A stretch of 64,000 nucleotides of DNA from contig NZ_JSXC01000016.1 of NCBI RefSeq assembly GCF_000803215.1, positions 1 to 64,000 of the forward strand, in the 5' to 3' direction. Under the pieces are notes generated by a model. It was not told the DNA's origin and did no database searches. It saw only the letters and a program-made list of their open reading frames with translations. The translations under genes and the position numbers were made by a program. How positions within the stretch are numbered: the first letter of the stretch is position 1; every line of letters begins with the position of its first letter. Source of the DNA: Pectobacterium fontis. GTDB taxonomy: Bacteria; Pseudomonadota; Gammaproteobacteria; Enterobacterales; Enterobacteriaceae. Positions 38,824 through 47,602 of this stretch are shown piece by piece.

Positions 38824-39744
38824 ATGGCAATATCCTTACGACATATCGAGATTTTCCACGCGGTCATGACGACCGGTAACCTGACGGAAGCGGCGGCGCT
38901 GCTGAACACGTCGCAACCGACCGTCAGCCGCGAGCTGGCACGTTTTGAGAAACTGATTCAGATGACGCTGTTCGAGCGACTGCGCGGCAGGCTTTACCCC
39001 ACCGCGCAGGGGCTACAGCTATTTGAGGAAGTGCAACGCTCTTATTATGGGTTGGATCGGATCATCAACGCCGCCAGCGACATTCGCCGTTTTGAGCAGG
39101 CGCAGCTTTCCATTGCCTGCCTGCCCGTGTTCTCACAGTCGCTGCTGCCCGATGCCTGTAAATCACTGCTGGCACGCTACCCGCAGCTTAACCTGCACAT
39201 CATTCCGCAAGAGTCGCCGCTGCTGGAAGAGTGGCTGTCGGCTCAGCGCCACGATTTAGGCTTAACGGAAAACAGCCTCACGCCAGCCGGTACAGAGCGG
39301 CAAACGCTGATGTTACTTAATGAAGTGTGCGTGCTGCCTGCCGGGCATCCGCTGGCGCAAAAAGCAGTGCTCACGCCACAGGATTTTGCCAATCACCCCT
39401 TTATCAGCCTGTCGAGCGCCGACAGCTATCGCCAACTGCTGGACACGCTGTTTCAGGAACAGGGGGTATCGCGCCGGATGGTACTGGAAACTCACAGCGC
39501 CGCCTCCGTGTGTGCAATGGTACGGGCAGGCATCGGGCTGTCCATCGTCAACCCGCTTACCGCACTGGATTATGCCGCCTCCGGCGTGGTCGTGCGGCCT
39601 TTCAGCATCGATGTCCCCTTTACGGTCAGCCTGATTCGTCCACTGCACCGCCCTGCGTCGGCGCTGGTCGATACTGTCACTGAGCAACTCAGGCAGTATG
39701 CCGCGAGCATCCCTTCCCGTCTGGATCTTGTCTTACGGCGCTAG
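38824..39744 (+). CDS. lysR: transcriptional activator LysR
   Basis: Founding member of the LysR family; activates lysA in response to diaminopimelate. From ATG 38824 (AGGAGG upstream) it has 306 residues; an in-frame ATG at 38800 would add eight residues before the conserved start. Sequences LRHIEIFHAVMTTGNLTEAAALLNTSQPTVSRELARFEK and SPLLEEWLSAQRHDLGLTE match E. coli LysR closely. It converges with the next LTTR gene, leaving seven bases. Confidence 0.95.
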   Translation: MAISLRHIEIFHAVMTTGNLTEAAALLNTSQPTVSRELARFEKLIQMTLFERLRGRLYPTAQGLQLFEEVQRSYYGLDRIINAASDIRRFEQAQLSIACLPVFSQSLLPDACKSLLARYPQLNLHIIPQESPLLEEWLSAQRHDLGLTENSLTPAGTERQTLMLLNEVCVLPAGHPLAQKAVLTPQDFANHPFISLSSADSYRQLLDTLFQEQGVSRRMVLETHSAASVCAMVRAGIGLSIVNPLTALDYAASGVVVRPFSIDVPFTVSLIRPLHRPASALVDTVTEQLRQYAASIPSRLDLVLRR

Positions 39745-39751
39745 CGTGCCG

Positions 39752-40672
39752 TCACTGCATTGATGGCAGTGCCAGCGCCCGCCAGCGAGGATCGTGAGCA
39801 AACCACTCCACCAGAAAATCCAGCAGGGTACGCAGCGCGGTGGGCATCTGGCGCCGCGAAGTATAGATGCCATAAATCCCCATCGCCTGCGGGCGATATT
39901 CCGGCAACAGTGCCACCAACTGTCCACTGGCGAGGTAAGGTGTCACGGAATAGCGCGGTTGCAGCGCAATCCCTGCCCCTTCCAGTGCGCCAGCCAGCAG
40001 CACTAGTGATTCATTGCCGCTCAGGTTCCCGCTGACGGGTATCGTAAACGTTTCATCATCGCGGGAAAAATGCCACAGGCTTTTGCCAAAATAGGTATAG
40101 GTCAGGCAGTTATGAATCGAGAGATCGGTGAGCTGCCGTGGAATACCGTGCTCATTCAGGTAAGAAGGAGAGGCGCACAACACCGACTCACAGCTCGCCA
40201 GTGGACGGGCGATCAAATTGGGATCCAGTTCATTGGTGATGCGCAGCGCCAGATCGATACGTTCTTCAACCAGATTCACCGCACGGTTATTCATTTGCAG
40301 ATCGATAGCGACCCGAGGATGGTGGCGCAGGAAAGCCGTTATCGCCATCCCGAGCGCCCCCTGCGCCAGCGATTGCGAACAGCTCAGGCGCAGCAGGCCG
40401 CTTAATGTGGCATCGTCGGTATCGACCTCGACGCACATGTCTGCCGTCAATACCAGCATCTCCCGACAGCGCGCCAGCGTTTTTTCCCCCGCATCCGTCA
40501 GGCTCAGTTTGCGGGTGGTACGGTGCAATAATCGCGCCCCCGCCCACGCTTCCATCTCCGCCAGATAGCGCGTTACCATTGCCCGGGACATATCCAGCGT
40601 CTCTGCCGCCGCAATCATGCTACCGCGGTCTATAATAGTCACAAACACTTCGGCTGCCGTAATACGATCCAT
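39752..40672 (-). CDS. LysR-type transcriptional regulator
   Basis: LTTR of 306 residues: N-terminal winged helix (MDRITAAEVFVTIIDRGSMIAAAETLDMSRAMVTRYLAEME), then a type-2 periplasmic-binding effector domain. The arm RLLHRTTRKLSLTDAGE puts it in the CrgA-like branch. It is divergent from the MBL-fold/DsbA-like pair with about 107 bases between starts, so that pair is the probable target, besides itself. Effector unknown. Confidence 0.88.
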   Translation of the reverse strand: MDRITAAEVFVTIIDRGSMIAAAETLDMSRAMVTRYLAEMEAWAGARLLHRTTRKLSLTDAGEKTLARCREMLVLTADMCVEVDTDDATLSGLLRLSCSQSLAQGALGMAITAFLRHHPRVAIDLQMNNRAVNLVEERIDLALRITNELDPNLIARPLASCESVLCASPSYLNEHGIPRQLTDLSIHNCLTYTYFGKSLWHFSRDDETFTIPVSGNLSGNESLVLLAGALEGAGIALQPRYSVTPYLASGQLVALLPEYRPQAMGIYGIYTSRRQMPTALRTLLDFLVEWFAHDPRWRALALPSMQ

Positions 40673-40779
40673 AGATTAGTCCGTTTTATGCAACAAATAA
40701 TTGCCAATTTTGCGGTTTTTCGTACGATTAATGCAACATAACATACACTCACTTTCTGTCATACTTGTGGAGTATCACC

Positions 40780-41661
40780 ATGTCTAAATCTATCGCTTTT
40801 ACCGTCTCTTTGCTCGCGGCCTCAATGAGCCTGGCTTCTGCTGCTAACGCTGCCGACTTAAAAATCGATGTATTTAATCCAGGTGAAGCCAGTGTATTCG
40901 CTGTGTCCTCCGAAATTATCAGCGGCGATAAAGAAGTTGCCCTGATCGATGCGCAGTTCCAGCGTAACGATGCCCAAACGCTGGTTGATCGCATCAAAGC
41001 AACCGGAAAAAAACTGACTACCGTCTACATCAGCCATTCCGATCCTGACTACTATTTTGGTCTGGACGTGATTAAAGCGGCATTCCCTGACGCAAAAATC
41101 ATTGCAACCCAAGCCACTATCGACGCCATCAACGCCAGCAAAGACGGCAAAGTGGCGCACTGGGGCCCGGTACTGAAAGAAAACGCGCCGAAAGAGATCG
41201 TGGTTCCTCAACCGCTGGAAGGCGATAGCTTTACCGTTGACGGCAAAAAACTGGAAGTGAAAGGGCTGAAAGGGCCAACGCCAGATCGCACTTTTGTATG
41301 GATCCCTTCTCTGAAAGCCGTTGTCGGTGGTATTCCGGTGTCTGCTAACGTCCACGTCTGGCTTGCAGATACCCAAACGAAGGAATCTCGCGCCCACTGG
41401 CGTGAAACGCTGAAATCCATTGAAGCGCTGAAGCCGACCACTGTCGTGCCAGGTCACTTTATTGCGCCAACCGAGTACACCCTGAAAAACGTGGTGTTCA
41501 CGCTGCAATATCTGGAGACCGTGGAAAAAGAACTGACAAAAGCGAAAGATTCTGCCGAGCTGATCGCGGCAATGAAGAAACACTACCCGACGCTGAAAGA
41601 AGAGTCGAGCCTTGAGCTGGGAGCCCAAGTCCTGAAAGGTGAAGCGAAGTGGCCACAGTAA
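40780..41661 (+). CDS. exported MBL-fold protein with altered metal motif
   Basis: A 293-residue protein from ATG 40780 (GTGGAG upstream). A Sec signal peptide is clear: charged start, hydrophobic core, likely cleavage after ASAANA near residue 24. The fold is metallo-beta-lactamase: LIDAQF and the strand TTVYISHSDPDYY, where HxHxDH is expected. Here His86-Ser-Asp88-Pro-Asp90-Tyr91 keeps only the first His and the Asp at the fifth position; VHVW and VVPGHF follow later. Metal binding may therefore be changed. It overlaps the following DsbA-like gene by 13 bases. Substrate unknown. Confidence 0.8.
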   Translation: MSKSIAFTVSLLAASMSLASAANAADLKIDVFNPGEASVFAVSSEIISGDKEVALIDAQFQRNDAQTLVDRIKATGKKLTTVYISHSDPDYYFGLDVIKAAFPDAKIIATQATIDAINASKDGKVAHWGPVLKENAPKEIVVPQPLEGDSFTVDGKKLEVKGLKGPTPDRTFVWIPSLKAVVGGIPVSANVHVWLADTQTKESRAHWRETLKSIEALKPTTVVPGHFIAPTEYTLKNVVFTLQYLETVEKELTKAKDSAELIAAMKKHYPTLKEESSLELGAQVLKGEAKWPQ

Positions 41662-42305
41662 GACTGCATTACATTTACGATCCCTTGTGCGGCTGGTGCT
41701 ACGGCGCCGCCCCACTCGCGCTCGCCGCGCAGGAGATTGACGGGCTGGATCTGATCCTCCATGGCGGCGGTATGATGACCGGCAGCAATAGCCGTACCAT
41801 CACCCCGGAGTGGCACGATTATGTGATCCCGCACGATCACCGTATTGCGCAAATGACCGGTCAACCCTTTGGGGAAAACTATTACGAAGGGTTGTTGCGC
41901 GACACCAGCGTCGTTCTGGATTCTGCGCCGCCGACGGCTGCCGTACTGGCTGCGGAAGCGATGGATGACAAAGGTATGGCGATGCTGTATCAAATTGAGC
42001 GGGCGCACTACGTTTTCGGGCTAAAAATCGCTGACCCTGCCGTCCTGCGCCAGTGTGCGGAAGAGATTGGTCTGGATGGCAATGCCTTCTGTACAGAATT
42101 TGCCTTTATCCAGGCAGAAGCGCTGTCAAAACACATCAGCGCCAGCCGGGAATTATTGGCGAAAGTGCGTGGACAAGGTTTCCCTACTTTTGCACTGGAA
42201 GATGCCAACGGGAATGTCCAGCAAATCCCTGCGGCCAATTACCTCGGTCAGGTCGATGCATGGCGTAAGATGCTGGTGCAAATGGTTGGCCACGCTACAG
42301 CATAA
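41649..42305 (+). CDS. DsbA-family thioredoxin-like protein
   Basis: Thioredoxin-fold protein of 218 residues with redox motif Cys14-Gly-Trp-Cys17 in YDPLCGWCYGAAP, a helical insertion and GQGFPTFAL near the cis-Pro loop. It resembles the FrnE/2-hydroxychromene-isomerase-like branch of DsbA proteins. No signal peptide is seen, so it should stay in the cytoplasm. It starts at GTG 41649 inside the MBL-fold gene (AAAGGTGA upstream), which implies coupled translation. Partner or substrate unknown. Confidence 0.82.
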   Translation: MATVRLHYIYDPLCGWCYGAAPLALAAQEIDGLDLILHGGGMMTGSNSRTITPEWHDYVIPHDHRIAQMTGQPFGENYYEGLLRDTSVVLDSAPPTAAVLAAEAMDDKGMAMLYQIERAHYVFGLKIADPAVLRQCAEEIGLDGNAFCTEFAFIQAEALSKHISASRELLAKVRGQGFPTFALEDANGNVQQIPAANYLGQVDAWRKMLVQMVGHATA

Positions 42306-42329
42306 TCGCCCACCTCACTCTTCATGAAG

Positions 42330-42360
42330 GAGCAAGCCAACGCGGCCTGCTCTTTTTTTT
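42330..42360 (+). terminator. terminator after the MBL/DsbA-like pair
   Basis: GAGCA-A-GCC pairs with GGC-C-TGCTC and is followed by eight T residues. Confidence 0.75.
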
Positions 42361-42466
42361 GAATGAGTGGGTTACCCCGCTAACATGTGCTCACTCGCCG
42401 AGCGCGGCGACAGGAAAGCGGAAGCCTGATTGTCTCACAATGGTAGATTATTACATCGCTCGGTAG

Positions 42467-42892
42467 TTAAACGCCGAGAGCCTCAGCAACCTGTTCGCTT
42501 TCCGCTGGGGAAAATTTTGCGTGGGTCAGTGCATCGAGTAGCGCAGCACGATCGATCGTCGGATAGAGTTCTGGGTTCTGCAACAACTGGCCGATGTCGT
42601 GAGCCGCCAATGGCGGATAGATGGCATGTAATGCAGCGGCTATGCCGCGAGCCGCATAGCCCAGTTTGCGTAAAATCACCGCAATTTGCCGGGGAGTGAT
42701 CGCATCCTGATACACGGTATAAAGCACATCGGCAATCAATGTCGGCGTCAAAACAGAAATACGGGACACATCACCTGCTCGTCCACCCAATGCCTGAAGG
42801 ATGTGTTCGACGGCCTGCTCTGGCGTTTTCCCCTGTGTCTGTTGTGCAGCGAGAACGGAAACCAATTTATTTTTTATTTCATCATTTTCCAT
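42467..42892 (-). CDS. hypothetical protein, 141 residues, all-helical
   Basis: Not recognised. The product starts MENDEIKNKLVSVLAAQQ and looks all-alpha and soluble, with repeated short patterns of the form (L/I)-x-P-x-x-I-A-x-(I/V)-L (TPTLIADVLYTVYQD, TPRQIAVILRKLGY, AHDIGQLLQNPELYP), which suggests small helical repeats. No signal peptide or cysteine pattern. The AACCGAACG before ATG 42892 gives only a weak ribosome-binding site. It lies between a terminator and the divergent nifJ gene, alone in its transcript. Confidence 0.6.
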   Translation of the reverse strand: MENDEIKNKLVSVLAAQQTQGKTPEQAVEHILQALGGRAGDVSRISVLTPTLIADVLYTVYQDAITPRQIAVILRKLGYAARGIAAALHAIYPPLAAHDIGQLLQNPELYPTIDRAALLDALTHAKFSPAESEQVAEALGV

Positions 42893-43266
42893 CGTTCGGT
42901 TCCTTTATACATTCATTACAAATGTTATTTTAGTATAAGAACGCTACCTGTCATGGCAGTAATGAGCAAACAAAATCATGCATCAGTACCTTTGAATAGG
43001 TACAAAAAGACATCAACCCGCACTGAGGTGTATAATCATGCGCATATTTAGGAAACACTGGTTTCCTTTGATGATAACCGCAGCGTGAAAAGCGATGGAT
43101 ATAAACATATATTGATACAACTCCGCTGACATCGTTCCACCCTCTTTTTTCCTGAAATGCGATAATCCCTCAATAAAAATCGTCGTTTCGTTTATGCCAG
43201 GTCATTTTAACCGTCCGAAAAGACCTTATAGAATGAATGGCTTAGTGAGCAAAAAGGCTATAAGTC
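42893..43266 (+). promoter_or_regulatory. nifJ upstream region
   Basis: A 374-base gap. A perfect TATAAT at 43031-43036 is a candidate -10 for nifJ with a 220-base leader. Two exact short inverted repeats are present: GTACCT/AGGTAC (42986-43003), just before that -10, and AGGAAAC/GTTTCCT (43050-43067), just after it. The former is placed like an operator; the latter would be a hairpin near the 5' end of the mRNA. Confidence 0.4.
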
Positions 43267-46200
43267 ATGATCACCACCGATGCTAATAACGCCGTCGCCT
43301 CTGTGGCGTGGCGCACCAATGAAGTCATCGCCATTTACCCGATCACCCCCAGTTCCAGCATGGCTGAACACGCTGCGGCCTGGTCGAGCGACGGCGGGGT
43401 AAATATATGGGGAGACACCCCCCGCGTGGTTGAAATGCAATCGGAAGGCGGCGCGATCGCGACCGTCCACGGTGCATTACAAACCGGCACACTCGCCACC
43501 ACGTTTACCTCATCGCAGGGTCTGCTGCTGATGATCCCCACGCTGTATAAGCTGGCCGGTGAACTGACGCCATTCGTCCTACACGTCGCGGCTCGCACGG
43601 TGGCAACGCATGCGCTGTCTATCTTCTGCGATCATTCTGACGTCATGGCCGTGCGCCAGACAGGCTGCGCCATGCTGTGTGCCAGCAATGTGCAGGAAGC
43701 GCAGGACTTCGCGCTGATTTCGCAAATCGCCAGCCTGAATAGCCGCTTGCCGTTTATTCATTTCTTTGACGGTTTCCGTACCTCACACGAAATCAATAAG
43801 ATTGAACCGCTGGGCGATGACACGATCCGCCAGCTTCTACCGCAGACAGCCATTGACGCACACCGTGAGCGAGCGCTCACACCGGAGCGTCCGGTTATTC
43901 GTGGGACAGCCTCCAACCCGGATACTTTCTTCCAGGCGCGTGAGGCCACCAACCGTTGGTACGACGCGGCATATGAGCACGTTGAGCAGGCGATGAACGA
44001 TTTCTCCGCCGTAACAGGACGCCAGTACCAGCCATTTGAATATTACGGCCACCCGGAAGCGACCAAAATTGTCGTGCTGATGGGGTCCGGCGTCGGCACC
44101 TGCGAAGAAGTCGTTGATACGCTGTTAACGCGCGGCGAGAAAGTCGGCGTGGTGAAAATCCGCCTCTATCGTCCGTTCTCCGCGAAACATCTGCTGGCGG
44201 TGATTCCACAAACGGCGAAGAGCATTGCAGTGCTGGATCGCACGAAAGAACCGGGTGCGCTGGCAGAACCGCTGTACCTCGATGTGATGACCACGCTGGC
44301 CGAGGCATTCTCCGCAGGTGAGCGTTCACTTATGCCACGCGTAATTGGCGGTCGTTACGGACTGTCTTCCAAAGAATTTACCCCACAGTGTGTGCAAGCC
44401 ATCTTTAATGAGTTAGCACTTGCCAACCCACGACCGCGCTTCACCGTGGGGATTTACGATGACGTGACTCATTTGTCGCTACCGCTGCCAGAACCGCATT
44501 TTCCCAGCAGCGCGTCGCTCGAAGCGCTGTTCTACGGTCTGGGTAGCGATGGCACCGTTTCTGCGACCAAGAACGCGATCAAAATCGTCGGTGAAACCAC
44601 GCCGCTGTTTGTACAGGGCTACTTTGTCTATGACTCGAAGAAAGCCGGTAGTCTGACCGTTTCCCACATGCGAGTCGGCCCACATCCGATCAACTCCGCT
44701 TATCTGATCGATCAGGCAGATTTCGTCGCCTGCCATCAGTGGCAGTTTATCGACAAGTACAGCATGGTCGAACGGCTGAAGCCCGGCGGTATTTTCCTGA
44801 TCAACTCGCCGTATAGCAGCGACGAACTCTGGCACCATTTACCACAGGAAGTGCAGGCGGGCCTGAATCAACGTCATGCCCGCGTCTACTGCATCAACGC
44901 CGCCAAGATTGCCCGCGAATGCCATCTCGGCGCGCGCATCAATACCGTCATGCAGATGGCGTTCTTCCACCTGTCACAAATTCTGCCCGCCGATGTCGCG
45001 GTGGAAAAACTGCGTGCCGCTATCGCCAAGAGCTATGGCAGTAAAGGGCAAGAGTTGGTTGAACGTAACTGGCAGGCGCTGAGCGCCACGCTGGAAGTGT
45101 TGGCAGAAGTCCCGCGTGAAGCCGTCAATCCAGACAGCCCACAGCGCCCGCCAGTGGTGTCCGACGCGGCACCCGATTTCGTCAAGACCGTCACCGCCGC
45201 CATGCTGGCGGGATTAGGCGATACGCTGCCCGTTTCCGCTCTGCCGCCCGATGGCACCTGGCCGACGGGCACCACCAAGTGGGAAAAACGCAATATTGCG
45301 GAAGAAATTCCGCTGTGGCAACCGCAGCTCTGTACACAGTGTAACCACTGCGTCGCCGCCTGCCCGCACTCGGCCATCCGCGCCAAGGTCGTCCAGCCCG
45401 ATGCCATGGAAAACGCCCCCGCTTCACTGCAATCGCTGGATGTGAAAGCCCGCGATATGCGCGGTCAGAAATACGTGTTGCAGGTCGCGCCAGAAGACTG
45501 CACCGGCTGTAACCTGTGCGTGGAAGTCTGCCCTGCTAAAGATCGTCAGAACCCAGAAATCAAAGCCATCAATATGGAATCCCGTCTGGACAATCTGACG
45601 GCGGAAAAAGAGAATTTCGATTTCTTCCTGCAACTGCCGGAAATCGACAAATCCACGCTGGAACGTATCGATATCCGTACTTCTCAGTTGATTTCACCGC
45701 TGTTCGAGTACTCTGGTGCCTGTTCCGGCTGTGGCGAAACCCCGTACATCAAACTGCTGACCCAGCTCTATGGCGATCGTTTGCTGGTAGCGAATGCGAC
45801 AGGTTGTTCGTCTATTTACGGCGGTAACTTGCCAACGACACCGTGGACGACCGATGCCAATGGTCGCGGTCCGGCCTGGGCTAACTCGCTATTCGAAGAT
45901 AACGCCGAGTTCGGTCTGGGCTTCCGCCTGAGCGTCGATCAACACCGTCAGCGTGCCGTGCGTTTGCTCAACAAGCTGGCTCCGCAGTTGCCAGTGGATC
46001 TGGTGAGCGCGTTGCAGGAAGAGTCCATCGCACCCGACCTTCGCCGTCAGCAGATTGCACAGCTACGTGGATTACTGGCAGCCATCCCTGATTCCGACGC
46101 CAGCGTGCTGGCCAGTGAAGCCGATCACTTTGTCGATAAATCCATCTGGCTCATCGGCGGGGACGGCTGGGCGTACGATATCGGCTACGGCGGGTTGGAT

Positions 46201-46800
46201 CACGTCATGAGCCTGAGCGAAAACGTCAACGTACTGGTGCTGGATACCCAGTGTTATTCCAACACTGGCGGTCAGCAGTCCAAAGCGACACCGCTGGGTG
46301 CGGTGACGAAATTTGGCGAGAAAGGCAAACGCAAAGCGCGTAAAGATCTGGGCATCAACGTCATGATGTACGGCCACGTTTACGTCGCACAGATCTCGCT
46401 GGGGGCGCAATTGAACCAAACGGTGAAGGCGATTCAGGAAGCCGAGGCGTGGCCCGGCCCCTCACTGATTATCGCGTACAGCCCGTGTGAAGAGCACGGC
46501 TACGATCTGGCATTCAGCCACGATCAGATGCGCCAATTAACGGCAACCGGCTTCTGGCCGCTTTACCGCTTCGACCCGCGTCGCGCCGAGGAAGGTAAAG
46601 CCGCGCTGATGACGGATTCTCGTCCTCCATCAAGCAGCCTGAGCGAAACGCTGCTGAAAGAGCAACGTTTCCGCCGCCTGAATAGCATGATGCCGGAAGA
46701 AACCGCGCAGCTCTATGAAGAGGCAGAGCTAGATCTGCGCCGCCGCTTTGACTTCCTGACCATGATGGCCGGCAAGGCAGAGAAAAACCCGCAGGAATAA
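43267..46800 (+). CDS. nifJ: pyruvate:flavodoxin (ferredoxin) oxidoreductase
   Basis: TPP and iron-sulfur enzyme that oxidises pyruvate to acetyl-CoA and CO2, giving electrons to flavodoxin or ferredoxin. The 1177 residues follow E. coli YdbK throughout. The N-terminal pyrimidine-binding domain begins ITTDANNAVASVAWRTNEVIAIYPITPSS (split here). Two 4Fe-4S motifs follow, CTQCNHCVAACPHS (about 688) and CTGCNLCVEVCPAK (about 743). GACSGCGETPY gives proximal-cluster cysteines and GGDGWAYDIGYGGLDHV the TPP site. No nif genes are nearby, so a role in redox stress or anaerobic metabolism is likelier than nitrogen fixation. Confidence 0.96.
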   Translation: MITTDANNAVASVAWRTNEVIAIYPITPSSSMAEHAAAWSSDGGVNIWGDTPRVVEMQSEGGAIATVHGALQTGTLATTFTSSQGLLLMIPTLYKLAGELTPFVLHVAARTVATHALSIFCDHSDVMAVRQTGCAMLCASNVQEAQDFALISQIASLNSRLPFIHFFDGFRTSHEINKIEPLGDDTIRQLLPQTAIDAHRERALTPERPVIRGTASNPDTFFQAREATNRWYDAAYEHVEQAMNDFSAVTGRQYQPFEYYGHPEATKIVVLMGSGVGTCEEVVDTLLTRGEKVGVVKIRLYRPFSAKHLLAVIPQTAKSIAVLDRTKEPGALAEPLYLDVMTTLAEAFSAGERSLMPRVIGGRYGLSSKEFTPQCVQAIFNELALANPRPRFTVGIYDDVTHLSLPLPEPHFPSSASLEALFYGLGSDGTVSATKNAIKIVGETTPLFVQGYFVYDSKKAGSLTVSHMRVGPHPINSAYLIDQADFVACHQWQFIDKYSMVERLKPGGIFLINSPYSSDELWHHLPQEVQAGLNQRHARVYCINAAKIARECHLGARINTVMQMAFFHLSQILPADVAVEKLRAAIAKSYGSKGQELVERNWQALSATLEVLAEVPREAVNPDSPQRPPVVSDAAPDFVKTVTAAMLAGLGDTLPVSALPPDGTWPTGTTKWEKRNIAEEIPLWQPQLCTQCNHCVAACPHSAIRAKVVQPDAMENAPASLQSLDVKARDMRGQKYVLQVAPEDCTGCNLCVEVCPAKDRQNPEIKAINMESRLDNLTAEKENFDFFLQLPEIDKSTLERIDIRTSQLISPLFEYSGACSGCGETPYIKLLTQLYGDRLLVANATGCSSIYGGNLPTTPWTTDANGRGPAWANSLFEDNAEFGLGFRLSVDQHRQRAVRLLNKLAPQLPVDLVSALQEESIAPDLRRQQIAQLRGLLAAIPDSDASVLASEADHFVDKSIWLIGGDGWAYDIGYGGLDHVMSLSENVNVLVLDTQCYSNTGGQQSKATPLGAVTKFGEKGKRKARKDLGINVMMYGHVYVAQISLGAQLNQTVKAIQEAEAWPGPSLIIAYSPCEEHGYDLAFSHDQMRQLTATGFWPLYRFDPRRAEEGKAALMTDSRPPSSSLSETLLKEQRFRRLNSMMPEETAQLYEEAELDLRRRFDFLTMMAGKAEKNPQE

Positions 46801-46811
46801 TATCCCTTACC

Positions 46812-46835
46812 AAACCGGCTTCGGCCGGTTTTTTT
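46812..46835 (+). terminator. terminator after nifJ
   Basis: AAACCGGC, TTCG tetraloop, GCCGGTTT, then a T-run: a strong intrinsic terminator. Confidence 0.92.
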
Positions 46836-47044
46836 ATGGCGTGCCATCCCTGGTCTCCCCCCTTACAGGCCGTTGCCTCTTTCCTTTATCGCAACAACGT
46901 TGAATGCCAGAGAAGCCAACGCCGATACCCCAGATTGTCAGGCAGGGTAAAGAGGGGCTGACAAGCGGCGTGTTACCTTATACTTTATGGGATTATTCGC
47001 TGATTACGATGTTACCTCGATCTCAACGTTGCAGAGGACGGAAC

Positions 47045-47581
47045 ATGAAAGGAAAGTTCGCACCATCGCAGATTGCCCTGCACTGGCTGGTTTTTATTTT
47101 GCTCGTTGTTACCTATGCCACGATAGAACTACGCGGATTCGCTGAACGAGGTTCGCTGCTGCGTACCGTGATGATCGTGACGCATTTTAGCTGTGGCGTC
47201 GCCATACTGGCTCTTATGCTGGCTCGCCTGTTCTTACGCCATCGTCATGCCTCACCCGCGATTACGCCACCGCCATCCCGTTGGCAACATGCGCTGGGTT
47301 CACTCACTCACGCGGTCATTTACCTGCTGTTTATCGCGCTGCCAATACTGGGCGTGGGGTCACGTTACTACAATGGCCGAGACTGGATGCTGTTCGGTAT
47401 CGGGATGCCAACCGCGGCGACGCCAAATTTCGACCTTGCCGAAACGCTGATTGGCTGGCACGAAACGCTGGCCCCGCTGGGCTACTGGCTGATTGCTTTG
47501 CATAGCGCAGCCGCCCTGTTCCACCACTATGTGATGAAAGACAACACGCTGCTGCGCATGATGCCAGCGAAACGTGATTAA
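47045..47581 (+). CDS. cybB: cytochrome b561
   Basis: Diheme inner-membrane cytochrome, reported in E. coli to act as superoxide:ubiquinone oxidoreductase. From ATG 47045 (AGAGGACGGAAC upstream) it has 178 residues, E. coli length; a frame opening at 46904 adds 47 residues without conservation. Four hydrophobic helices carry the heme-ligand histidines, as in IALHWLVF near the N-terminus and HSAAALFHHYVMKDNTLLRMM at the C-terminus. Ends 21 bases before the nitrilase gene. Confidence 0.92.
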   Translation: MKGKFAPSQIALHWLVFILLVVTYATIELRGFAERGSLLRTVMIVTHFSCGVAILALMLARLFLRHRHASPAITPPPSRWQHALGSLTHAVIYLLFIALPILGVGSRYYNGRDWMLFGIGMPTAATPNFDLAETLIGWHETLAPLGYWLIALHSAAALFHHYVMKDNTLLRMMPAKRD

Positions 47582-47602
47582 TCAGGCAAAGAAGGAGCAC
47601 GC

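Noticed and set aside
40858-41715. 285-codon open frame on the minus strand across the MBL-fold gene
   Set aside because: It lies wholly opposite a gene with a signal peptide and conserved fold; the product has no recognisable motif and only mirrors codon bias.
43038-43088. Possible 16-codon leader peptide before nifJ
   Set aside because: It would start almost at the predicted transcription start with no ribosome-binding site.
43267-46800. nifJ taken as a sign of a nitrogen-fixation cluster
   Set aside because: The protein follows E. coli YdbK throughout and no other nif gene is in the window.
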